Shown piece by piece: positions 1 through 5,477 of a stretch of DNA of 6,606 nucleotides. The stretch is from NCBI GenBank assembly GCA_014729935.1, contig WJJB01000274.1:1-6606 (forward strand), given 5' to 3'. How positions within the stretch are numbered: the stretch's first letter is position 1; every line of letters starts with the position of its first letter. This DNA comes from Candidatus Bathyarchaeota archaeon (GTDB lineage Archaea; Asgardarchaeota; Lokiarchaeia; Sigyniarchaeales; Sigyniarchaeaceae). The position numbers and the translations under genes were made by a program. The notes beneath the pieces are model-generated. The model ran no database searches. It saw only the letters and a list, made by a program, of their open reading frames with translations, and had not been told where the DNA came from.

Positions 1-165
1 ATCATATACCGGTATGCCATGTATCTCCATGTTATTCCTCCCAGGGGTAACACCTGCTACCACACGCGTGCCTGCAGCGCGCATGAGCTTTGCATGGAAC
101 CTACCTTGCGTTCCAGTTATGCCTTGGACCAGGACCTTGGTCTCATCATCAATTAACACGGTCAC
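1..165 (-). CDS. sucD: Succinyl-CoA ligase (ADP/GDP-forming) alpha subunit, N-terminal part, cut by window edge
   Basis: This is the 5' end of the alpha subunit, which binds CoA and carries the phosphorylated histidine in the reversible reaction succinyl-CoA + NDP + Pi = succinate + CoA + NTP. Only 55 residues are in the window. Residues 13-24 read VQGITGTQGRFH, the hallmark N-terminal CoA-binding Rossmann motif, followed at 36-43 by VAGVTPGR. The phosphohistidine domain lies outside the window. The start is a GTG at 165-163 that overlaps the sucC stop (GTGA overlap), with GGTGA upstream inside the end of sucC, so the two subunits are translationally coupled. An in-frame GTG two codons later is a less likely start. 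The usual PGKGG turn is PGRNN here, a departure in a segment that contacts CoA in known structures. Identity is secure; acid substrate is inferred from the family. Confidence 0.93.
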   Translation of the reverse strand, partial: MTVLIDDETKVLVQGITGTQGRFHAKLMRAAGTRVVAGVTPGRNNMEIHGIPVYD

Positions 166-1316
166 GAATGCTCACCTGTCTTATGCTCACCAGCGGCAAC
201 CACGACGGCTCGCACAGCCTCTTCCATGTTGGTACAGGCCACAATACCACGTGCTCTCAATAATCGGATACCCAGGTCTTGGTTTGTTCCTGCGAGCCGA
301 ACAACAAGGGGAATGTCAACGGATTTTTCATCCAACGCTTTCAAGATGCCGAGTGCAACATCATCACATCGGGTTATGCCTCCAAATACGTTTACCAGGA
401 GAGCATGGATATCATCATCTTGTAAAAGGATATCCAATGCTTTTTTCACTCTTCCCGAGCTTGCACCGCCTCCAATATCCAAGAAATTTGCAGGGGCACC
501 TCCAAACGAATGCACCATGTCGCAAGTTGCCATTGCCAAGCCAGCACCACTCGAGATCAAGCCAATATCACCATCAAGCATGACGAGGGCGATCCCTGCC
601 CTTGAAGCCAAGGCTTCCATCTCATTCCCCCATTCATCGAGGGATGGTAAGCTATCCCAATCTGGATGCCTGAACCGGGCATTCATGTCAAGAATAACCT
701 TCGCATCTAACGCCAGCCACCCGTGCTCGATGGTGAATGCAAGTGGGTTGATTTCCGCAAGGAGCATATCTTCCTCTCTAACCATCATGATCATGCGGGT
801 GAGAATTCCCACAAGAATGTCAACAGGATAGCCTTCCAAATCCCACCCAACCAGCATATCCCCAAGAGATATGTCGTGGGATTTCACGGAAACCGGAAAC
901 CAGCGTTTCACTATCGATCCAACCTCATGTCGGGCAGTCTCCTCGATATTAACACCCCCTGTTCCCGAAACCATGAGGAGGATGCGCTTGTGACTCCTGT
1001 CCAGCAGGACACTGGCATATATTTCTTTTTCGATGGTAACCATGGGCTCGATTAAGATGGGAGTAGCCTCGAGCCCCATGTCTTCCATCTTTTCGGCGAG
1101 CGCAAGGATCCCGTGATGCAATTCTGTTTCGGGATCCTTGATGAACCGGATCAATCCACGCCTTGCTCGTTTCCCGCTTTTTACCTGTACCTTGAGAACC
1201 AATGAATCCGCCATGCACGCGGGTAACGGGTCTCCCGGGTTTTCCACTAGCAGGTAATCCAAGGTGGGGATCCCATGCGTGGCAAATAACTGCTTTCCTT
1301 CAAATTCTCGCAACAT
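162..1316 (-). CDS. sucC: Succinyl-CoA ligase (ADP/GDP-forming) beta subunit
   Basis: This is the nucleotide-binding beta subunit of succinyl-CoA ligase, a cytosolic citric-acid-cycle enzyme partnering the alpha subunit encoded next. From the chosen start it is 384 residues, close to the 388 of E. coli SucC. Residues 1-11 (MLREFEGKQLF) match the family N-terminus. An ATP-grasp fold follows, with LAEINPL at 187-192 (Asn190) and LDAK at 203-206 (Asp204) at the known Mg-binding positions. The C-terminal ligase domain shows GAGLAM (257-262), PANFLDIGGG (275-284) and NVFGGITRCD (309-318). An ATG five codons upstream (1331) is possible, but family alignment favours 1316, which has AGG eight bases before it. 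The glycine-rich nucleotide loop, usually GGRGKAGG, reads as a basic SGKRARRG at 47-54. The stop overlaps the sucD start by 4 bases, so the pair is an operon. Another acyl-CoA specificity cannot be excluded. Confidence 0.93.
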   Translation of the reverse strand: MLREFEGKQLFATHGIPTLDYLLVENPGDPLPACMADSLVLKVQVKSGKRARRGLIRFIKDPETELHHGILALAEKMEDMGLEATPILIEPMVTIEKEIYASVLLDRSHKRILLMVSGTGGVNIEETARHEVGSIVKRWFPVSVKSHDISLGDMLVGWDLEGYPVDILVGILTRMIMMVREEDMLLAEINPLAFTIEHGWLALDAKVILDMNARFRHPDWDSLPSLDEWGNEMEALASRAGIALVMLDGDIGLISSGAGLAMATCDMVHSFGGAPANFLDIGGGASSGRVKKALDILLQDDDIHALLVNVFGGITRCDDVALGILKALDEKSVDIPLVVRLAGTNQDLGIRLLRARGIVACTNMEEAVRAVVVAAGEHKTGEHS

Positions 1317-1343
1317 CTCGCTTCCCTGCATTGACCTCGATCA

Positions 1344-1370
1344 CGCATATACCTAGAAGATATTTCAACG
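1344..1370. promoter_or_regulatory. Divergent promoter region between sucC and the four-helix protein gene
   Basis: Two AT-rich TATA-like elements lie here: a GTATATG (minus strand) around 1346-1352 and a GAAATATCT (minus strand) around 1357-1366. With the roughly 25-base archaeal TATA-to-start distance, the first would start sucC transcription near 1324, between the two candidate sucC ATGs, and the second near 1336. The second also reads as GATATTT on the plus strand and could serve the rightward gene, with a leader of about 40 bases. Neither is a strong consensus match, so the assignment is tentative. Confidence 0.35.
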
Positions 1371-1427
1371 AGGATGCTATTGAATTCTTCGTGGCGCGTG
1401 ATTTGCGCGACAAGCATGGTGACGAAA

Positions 1428-1904
1428 ATGAAGAAAGTTGCTGTTATCCTGGGAGCGATAATTGCCATATTTTCCATCGTGCCGTTGAATTTCATGGCAT
1501 GGTGGACGCGTGATTCTGAGTTTCTCGGGTCACATAATTACTGGCACCTCACGGGATTTGGAATCCGCATTAATAATAGCGGGGAGTACGCGCTGATAGA
1601 CCCCATTTATTTAATTCCAGGGATAGTCGTGCTCCTTGGCGTTGTTTTGATGTTCGCGGGTACAAGCAAGGAGAACGGGGCTTTAAGCGCCATCGGGGGT
1701 ATCCTCTCGATTGGAGGACCCATCGTGTTCCTGCTCGTGCTTTCATCGAATGCAAGCGTGGTTCGATCTGAAACCTTGGTTCCAGCGAGCGAGAATATCA
1801 TTTGGGGCTCCTTTTCCTTTGGAGCCACCTTGAATTGGTATCTAAACCTAGGATTCTTCCTTCCACTAGGTGCTGGTGCCTTGGCGATCGTTGGCTCCAA
1901 TTAG
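1428..1904 (+). CDS. Small four-helix integral membrane protein, unknown function
   Basis: I do not recognise the family. The protein has 158 residues and four hydrophobic segments: about 4-24 (preceded by MKK, a positively charged inner end), 60-78, 85-105 and 137-156. Between helices 1 and 2 is a 35-residue polar loop rich in aromatic residues (WW at 25-26, Trp39, several Tyr and Phe); a second loop of about 30 residues links helices 3 and 4. By the positive-inside rule both long loops should face outward, leaving a short Lys-Glu turn (81-82) inside. The start at 1428 is chosen because GGTGA sits five bases upstream; ATGs at 1416 and 1374 lack this and would prepend a polar tail. There are no catalytic motifs and no Cys pairs. 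It is divergent from sucC and followed by a T-run terminator, so it is probably a single-gene unit. Overall topology resembles tetraspan proteins, but no homology is claimed. Confidence 0.75.
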   Translation: MKKVAVILGAIIAIFSIVPLNFMAWWTRDSEFLGSHNYWHLTGFGIRINNSGEYALIDPIYLIPGIVVLLGVVLMFAGTSKENGALSAIGGILSIGGPIVFLLVLSSNASVVRSETLVPASENIIWGSFSFGATLNWYLNLGFFLPLGAGALAIVGSN

Positions 1905-1923
1905 ACTGCGGTTCCACATCCCA

Positions 1924-1932
1924 TTTTTTTTT
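1924..1932 (+). terminator. T-run terminator after the four-helix protein gene
   Basis: Nine consecutive T begin 20 bases after the stop codon at 1904, with more pyrimidine-rich sequence following. Archaeal RNA polymerase terminates at such T-runs without needing a hairpin, and none is visible just upstream. Position directly downstream of a gene supports the call. Confidence 0.5.
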
Positions 1933-1982
1933 CCACCTTAGCTGGTGTCCTCCTTGAGCATAACCACGGAGATGGAAAAAGG

Positions 1983-2015
1983 GGATCCAATTCAATTGAA
2001 TTCTTCCCGCGGGAA
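1983..2015. repeat. Ladder of perfect palindromes upstream of the zinc-ribbon gene promoter
   Basis: Three abutting perfect palindromes occupy this stretch: GGATCC (1983-1988), AATTCAATTGAATT (1989-2002, 14 bases) and TTCCCGCGGGAA (2004-2015, 12 bases). The last ends just before the TATA box, overlapping the expected BRE position. The arrangement fits operator sites for one or more dimeric regulators acting on the downstream gene; that function is inferred from position and symmetry only. Confidence 0.55.
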
Positions 2016-2026
2016 AGATATATATC
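2011..2026 (+). promoter_or_regulatory. TATA box and BRE of the zinc-ribbon protein gene
   Basis: A purine-rich GGGAAA (2011-2016, BRE-like) precedes GATATATAT (2017-2025). Initiation about 25 bases downstream would fall near 2046, leaving a leader of roughly 14 bases before the ATG at 2060. CACGTG follows at 2026-2031. The element is among the clearest archaeal promoters in the window. Confidence 0.6.
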
Positions 2027-2059
2027 ACGTGTTTTTCCTTGGTATGGATAGTGAAGGTG

Positions 2060-2956
2060 ATGGTGAACCGGAAACATGAATTATGCCCCAGGTGTGGTTT
2101 CCGTGTGCATGAGGACGAGATCGCGTGCACCCGTTGCCGGCTCGTGTTAAAGTATTTCTGCGATGAATGTAACCACCCGATTCCCGTTATCTTGCGGTAT
2201 TGCACGCGATGCGGGGCTGCAAATCCCCGTTTCAATTCTGGGCTCGCCAAGGACATGGATGGACAGCCGTCGAGTTCCAATTTTACAGATCGGGAAACCA
2301 AGACCATGGAGGAGGAATTCGAAGAGGAATGTGAATCCGTTGCAAGGGAAATCGAGGAGCTCAAGGAATCGCTGGGATGCGCGGGAATGGAAGAGGTGCT
2401 CATGCACTGGAAGGGAGAAGTCTTGATCCATTCATCGAATAACAGGGAAGCAATCCATGTTGGATTGGGCACGAATCCAACGATTGCCCGTGCTATTCCA
2501 GGCCTCATCATCTTGACAAGCCTGAATTTTGTATTCATTTCACATCTTCACGAATTTGAAGGTATTACTGATATTTTCGCACTTGCAGTGCTTGACATTG
2601 GAAATTTAAGTGAATACACGCTTGGAGTTTCCCTGGAGGGCAATCGTCTCATTTTCACCTCCCATGGAATATTCTTGGAAAGATTCCAAGGAGGTAATCC
2701 AATCACCGTGAATTTTACTTGGTCGACAGCTACGAATATTGATGGGAGTCCCGAGCTCCAAGCACGCCTATTCAGATCTCACTTGGAAGCCATTGATAAG
2801 GAGAGAGAAGAATCGATACAATCATTCCTGCAACCGGGTCTCGTGGGATTCCACATTGGAAAACAAGGAATCATCGGGATTTGGGAAAAATTCCTCAACC
2901 AGCTGGAGAACCTTCAGGGAGCGAGGGAAATCCTGGATGAAATGGACATGTTCTAG
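2060..2956 (+). CDS. Double zinc-ribbon protein with charged helix and unassigned C-terminal domain
   Basis: The protein has 298 residues from the chosen start. Two zinc ribbons open it: Cys9/12 with Cys23/26, and Cys34/37 with Cys48/51, all CxxC knuckles, matching the DZR (double zinc ribbon) style seen in many archaeal proteins of unknown role. A Ser/Asn/Gly-rich linker (about 55-80) leads to a strongly acidic helix (about 83-105, EEEFEEECESVAREIEELKE) that could form a coiled coil. The remaining 190 residues alternate hydrophobic strands and turns, notably GLIILTSLNFVFIS and NRLIFTSHGIFLERF, then end in an amphipathic helix. The strand pattern loosely recalls PH-like or GRAM-like folds, but this is only a guess. 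There is no signal peptide or clear membrane helix. ATG 2060 is preferred from promoter position; GTG 2051 or a TTG at 2039 are alternatives. GGTGA overlaps the ATG, so spacing is odd. It is probably an adaptor or regulator rather than an enzyme. Confidence 0.85.
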   Translation: MVNRKHELCPRCGFRVHEDEIACTRCRLVLKYFCDECNHPIPVILRYCTRCGAANPRFNSGLAKDMDGQPSSSNFTDRETKTMEEEFEEECESVAREIEELKESLGCAGMEEVLMHWKGEVLIHSSNNREAIHVGLGTNPTIARAIPGLIILTSLNFVFISHLHEFEGITDIFALAVLDIGNLSEYTLGVSLEGNRLIFTSHGIFLERFQGGNPITVNFTWSTATNIDGSPELQARLFRSHLEAIDKEREESIQSFLQPGLVGFHIGKQGIIGIWEKFLNQLENLQGAREILDEMDMF

Positions 2957-2957
2957 C

Positions 2958-3584
2958 TCATTTCTTCTTTTGTAACTCGTCCATCATCATCTCTTCCATC
3001 TGGCGGATTTCTTCAGCCTTTTGGAGGACATGCTCTGCCTCCTCGGGACGCACGACGATGACGCCATCCGCATCAGCAAGGATGAAATCATTCGGGCGGA
3101 TCAAGATCCCCCCGCAGACGACTGCCGTGTTCACCTGGCGCTCCAGCTCGAAACCCTTGCTGAAGGTTGTTGCCCACTCCCCGGTGATCACCCTTGGAGT
3201 CACGTATTTTGCCCAAATTGGAAACTTGAGCTTCCGGATCACTGAAAGGTCCCGGACTCCACCATCGATAACGCAACCAATGATATTTGCATTTAAAGCG
3301 TACCGGGTGAAGATCTCACCCCAAACTGCCCCATCTATTCCAGAAGCATCGATCACCAAGACAATGCTCTCCCCGACACGCTTCTTGCACTCGTTAAATA
3401 TTGCACGAACCGGACTCAGGGATTTCTGGAGAATGTGCACGGTTTCCGCGATCCCGGCAATCAAGTGATCATCGTGGGTCCGCAACTTCACCTTGTAATA
3501 CAGGACGTCCTTTCCCCCTTTCGCATCAGAGATAGCCGCAGAACCTAGTAATCTTAACTTTTGCAAGATGGTTGGAGTATTCAT
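2958..3584 (-). CDS. RraA-like family protein (class II aldolase-type / HMG aldolase homologue)
   Basis: This is a 208-residue member of the RraA / 4-hydroxy-4-methyl-2-oxoglutarate aldolase superfamily, often mislabelled as a demethylmenaquinone methyltransferase. Members either cleave 2-oxo acids with a divalent metal or, like E. coli RraA, bind and inhibit RNase E. Family signatures are LLGSAAISDA near the N-terminus (12-21), GAVWGE (85-90), IIGCVIDGGVRD (101-112) with the Arg111-Asp112 pair that handles substrate and metal in the aldolases, and ILADADGVIVV (168-178). The C-terminal tail is a Glu/Met/Lys-rich helix (185-208). It follows the Lrp/AsnC gene by 35 bases on the same strand and is very likely co-transcribed with it. 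GGAGG (3596-3600) lies 11 bases from the start, and a two-codon ORF sits between them. Since archaea lack canonical RNase E, an enzymatic role is more likely; the substrate is unknown. Family assignment is firm. Confidence 0.88.
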   Translation of the reverse strand: MNTPTILQKLRLLGSAAISDAKGGKDVLYYKVKLRTHDDHLIAGIAETVHILQKSLSPVRAIFNECKKRVGESIVLVIDASGIDGAVWGEIFTRYALNANIIGCVIDGGVRDLSVIRKLKFPIWAKYVTPRVITGEWATTFSKGFELERQVNTAVVCGGILIRPNDFILADADGVIVVRPEEAEHVLQKAEEIRQMEEMMMDELQKKK

Positions 3585-3619
3585 GTCATTACAATCCTCC
3601 CTTGTCCTTTTCTCGCATG

Positions 3620-4060
3620 TTACAAGCGAACATAGAATTGTTCCTTAACGGTTTCAAGCACGATATTGGTCTCAGCCTTCATGTGTTGTAATTTCGAGAT
3701 TTCATCGTTGAAACTCGAGAGATCTATCATGTTTTTGAACCTGCAGATGAGAACCAAGTCATAAATCCCCGAAGTCTGGAAAATCACATTGATCTGCTCG
3801 AACTTTTCCTGGAGCTGCCCCTTCACTTCCTGCAGGTGTCCCCCTTCTACCTTAATGTAGATGATGGCTATGATGGCATACCCGAGTTGCGCGTGATCAA
3901 GGATGGGAATGAATCCCTTCAAGACGCCTGCCTTTTTCATTTTTTTAAGGCGATTGTGTACGGTTCCGATGGACACCCCGTTTAGTTCTGCTATATGCCT
4001 GAACGGGACACGGGCATCCTTTTGCAGCTCCCTTAATATGCGCCTATCGAGATCATCCAT
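3620..4060 (-). CDS. Lrp/AsnC-family transcriptional regulator
   Basis: This 146-residue protein has the standard two-domain Lrp/AsnC layout and length. Residues 1-48 form the winged helix-turn-helix: MDDLDRRILRELQKDARVPF is the typical opening and the segment around 30-47 (SIGTVHNRLKKMKKAGVL) is the recognition helix. Residues about 62-140 form the RAM domain, the ligand-binding and oligomerisation beta-alpha-beta fold, with TSGIYDLVL at 96-104 at the usual effector-contact turn. Family members sense amino acids or related metabolites and act as dimers to octamers, activating or repressing. AGGT lies seven bases before the ATG. The gene heads a probable operon with the RraA-like gene. A TATA box and a TTGG-ATTG-CCAA inverted repeat upstream fit the autoregulation common in this family. 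The effector cannot be predicted from sequence. Confidence 0.95.
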   Translation of the reverse strand: MDDLDRRILRELQKDARVPFRHIAELNGVSIGTVHNRLKKMKKAGVLKGFIPILDHAQLGYAIIAIIYIKVEGGHLQEVKGQLQEKFEQINVIFQTSGIYDLVLICRFKNMIDLSSFNDEISKLQHMKAETNIVLETVKEQFYVRL

Positions 4061-4101
4061 GGTTATTACCTTTCCCGGAACTCGTGTTAGTTATTGTCGG
4101 A

Positions 4102-4113
4102 TTGGATTGCCAA
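4102..4113. promoter_or_regulatory. Inverted repeat next to the Lrp promoter (possible operator)
   Basis: TTGG and CCAA arms flank a four-base centre. The site lies just downstream of the TATA box on the minus strand, between it and the expected transcription start, where a bound dimer would block polymerase. The arms are short, so the symmetry could be chance. Confidence 0.3.
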
Positions 4114-4128
4114 CTATTATAGATTTCC
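4114..4128 (-). promoter_or_regulatory. TATA box and BRE of the Lrp/AsnC gene
   Basis: On the minus strand GGAAA (BRE-like, 4128-4124) is followed by TCTATAATAG (4123-4114). Initiation about 25 bases downstream would be near 4092, giving a leader of about 30 bases that includes the AGGT ribosome binding site. A second AT-rich element (TTTTTAAG, around 4140-4147) is a weaker alternative. Confidence 0.5.
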
Positions 4129-4203
4129 TGTGCAATACCTTAAAAATGTCTCCATTTTCCCACCCTGTAGAAAAAATAATGAAATAATTACATATAGCCA
4201 ATG

Positions 4204-4242
4204 AAAAAACTGGAATCTTGTGCGATTTTCAAGGCTTGAAAA
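4204..4242 (-). terminator. Probable terminator of the Gfo/Idh/MocA gene: hairpin plus T-run
   Basis: A perfect odd palindrome, TTTTCAAGGCTTGAAAA (4226-4242), can fold into a stem of seven to eight pairs. Reading on the minus strand, it is followed about 16 bases later by six T (4209-4204), and six more T occur at 4176-4171. It lies about 80 bases past the stop at 4322 and before the Lrp promoter. The gap between stem and T-run is larger than in bacterial terminators, so a protein-binding site is an alternative reading. Confidence 0.4.
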
Positions 4243-4321
4243 GAGGATGGAAAGGAACTCGATACATAATTTACACGTTCTACACAGTCATGGTCGGTTT
4301 TCCCTGGCAAGGAAGCATGAA

Positions 4322-5416
4322 TTACTCGATACCAAGGCCTTTCCAAGTATCGGGGACCCAAACAGCCTTTCCAGTGCGAGAGGACTCGATAGCACACATT
4401 GATACGGCAAAGGACTTGAAGATGTCAGTGAACCGGTTCAACGGTTGATTCTTGCCGCCCGAATCGATGGAACGACTAACCTGTTCCAAGATGATCATCT
4501 GGCTTTGATAATCGGTACCCATGTGCTCGATATCTCCCGCATCCATCGCAAGAAATCCATCTTCCTCCCATTTATTGCCATCCTCGTCCGTATACCTGGC
4601 AATATTGAGCCAGCTGCCCCCTTCCTGCACGTGACCCTTCTCGAAATACAGGTCAAAGTAGTTTTTCTTCGGACCTCGTGCCTGCCAATCACCGTAGTAT
4701 TGTGCCCATATCCAGTTGCTACGATGGTTATAATCGTCCGGGTGAGCCAGGGCAAGGTTTGCAAAAACCGTGGAACTGCCCTGCCAGTGCGAATACCGTG
4801 GGATGAACGTGTCTGCCTTCACCTGCACTATGTCCAATCCGGTGATGTACCTGAGAATATCGAAATGATGAGGTGCCATGTCTTCAAGATATACCTCTTG
4901 CAACCATCTTCGCCATCCCCTTCGTTTTTCACCCCAATTTCCAGCACTTGCCAAGCGCATGTAGGCAAGATCGCCAAGATCATTATGTTCCTGCAGGAAT
5001 GCCTTCAGCAACCAATTTCTGGTGAAAAACCGGTATTGATGACCAATTGCAGTAGTAAGATCCGGATAATCCAAGGCAAGTTGAACCATTTGCCTTCCTT
5101 GGTAAATGGTAGATGCCATGTTCTTCTCGCATATCACGTTAATCCCGTGATCCATTGCTTCCTTCACGAGCACGTGATGGGTGTATATTGGCGTGGCGAT
5201 CACTGCCAAGTCAGGTACACCCTTGTCCATCACGTAATCATCGATGTTAATGAACCCATCATCATCTTCCAGTCCGAATAAATGCATGTTTTCTAGTAAT
5301 TCCGTGTCGGTGTCAACGATACCCGTCAGCTCGAAATCTGGATGGGCGAGAATGTTTCGTCGCCATCCCGTGGCATGGGAACCCATTCCAACGATGACGG
5401 TTGATTTCTTTGCCAT
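4322..5416 (-). CDS. Gfo/Idh/MocA-family NAD(P)-dependent oxidoreductase
   Basis: This is a 364-residue cytosolic dehydrogenase-type protein, the usual length for the family, which oxidises or reduces sugars, inositols and related hydroxy compounds. The N-terminal Rossmann domain (about 5-125) opens with VIVGMGSHATGW (7-18); GIVD at 32-35 places an acidic residue at the second-strand end, consistent with NAD preference. ATPIYTHHVLVKEAMDHG (74-91) and CEKN (96-99) correspond to the family's ATP...H and EKP segments; Lys98, the usual catalytic lysine, is kept but the proline is Asn99. In the C-terminal alpha/beta domain DMAPHHFDILRYITG (179-193) holds the characteristic D-x3-H-x3-D helix with His183/His184. 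The C-terminal half is notably rich in Trp and Tyr. GGAGGT lies nine bases before the ATG. It appears to be its own transcription unit. Substrate cannot be assigned, and some family members have lost catalysis. Confidence 0.92.
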   Translation of the reverse strand: MAKKSTVIVGMGSHATGWRRNILAHPDFELTGIVDTDTELLENMHLFGLEDDDGFINIDDYVMDKGVPDLAVIATPIYTHHVLVKEAMDHGINVICEKNMASTIYQGRQMVQLALDYPDLTTAIGHQYRFFTRNWLLKAFLQEHNDLGDLAYMRLASAGNWGEKRRGWRRWLQEVYLEDMAPHHFDILRYITGLDIVQVKADTFIPRYSHWQGSSTVFANLALAHPDDYNHRSNWIWAQYYGDWQARGPKKNYFDLYFEKGHVQEGGSWLNIARYTDEDGNKWEEDGFLAMDAGDIEHMGTDYQSQMIILEQVSRSIDSGGKNQPLNRFTDIFKSFAVSMCAIESSRTGKAVWVPDTWKGLGIE

Positions 5417-5436
5417 GTGAATTGAACCTCCAATAC

Positions 5437-5457
5437 AATATCACGGTACGCGATATT
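5437..5457. promoter_or_regulatory. Operator-like imperfect palindrome in the leader of the oxidoreductase gene
   Basis: AATATC (5437-5442) and GATATT (5452-5457) are exact inverted arms, with an inner CG...CG also symmetric, so 16 of 21 positions match the reverse complement. The site lies just upstream of the GGAGGT ribosome binding site (5426-5431) and at or just after the predicted transcription start. This is a natural place for a repressor; a leader-RNA hairpin is the other option. Confidence 0.45.
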
Positions 5458-5477
5458 AACAGGTACAAGAAATGCGG

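Noticed and set aside
226..831. Open frame of 201 codons on the plus strand
   Set aside because: It lies wholly antisense to sucC, which has unmistakable family motifs; the plus translation shows no domain and is a codon-bias shadow.
1394..1409. Short GCGC/CGCG repeats before the four-helix gene
   Set aside because: Arms are only four bases and not extendable; chance symmetry is likely.
1374..1427. Upstream ATGs extending the four-helix protein by 18 residues
   Set aside because: The extension lacks a ribosome binding site and would put a polar stretch before the first helix; GGTGA five bases before 1428 decides the start.
1798..2538. Open frame of 246 codons on the minus strand
   Set aside because: It runs antisense through the four-helix and zinc-ribbon genes and across their intergenic promoter; composition is Ser/Arg/His-rich without motifs.
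4218..4448. Short plus-strand frame over the intergenic gap and oxidoreductase 3' end
   Set aside because: Half lies antisense to the oxidoreductase, no ribosome binding site or family resemblance; the upstream hairpin explains the region better.
4445..5281. Open frame of 278 codons on the plus strand
   Set aside because: Antisense to the Gfo/Idh/MocA gene, whose Rossmann and catalytic motifs are clear; no ribosome binding site or recognisable domain.
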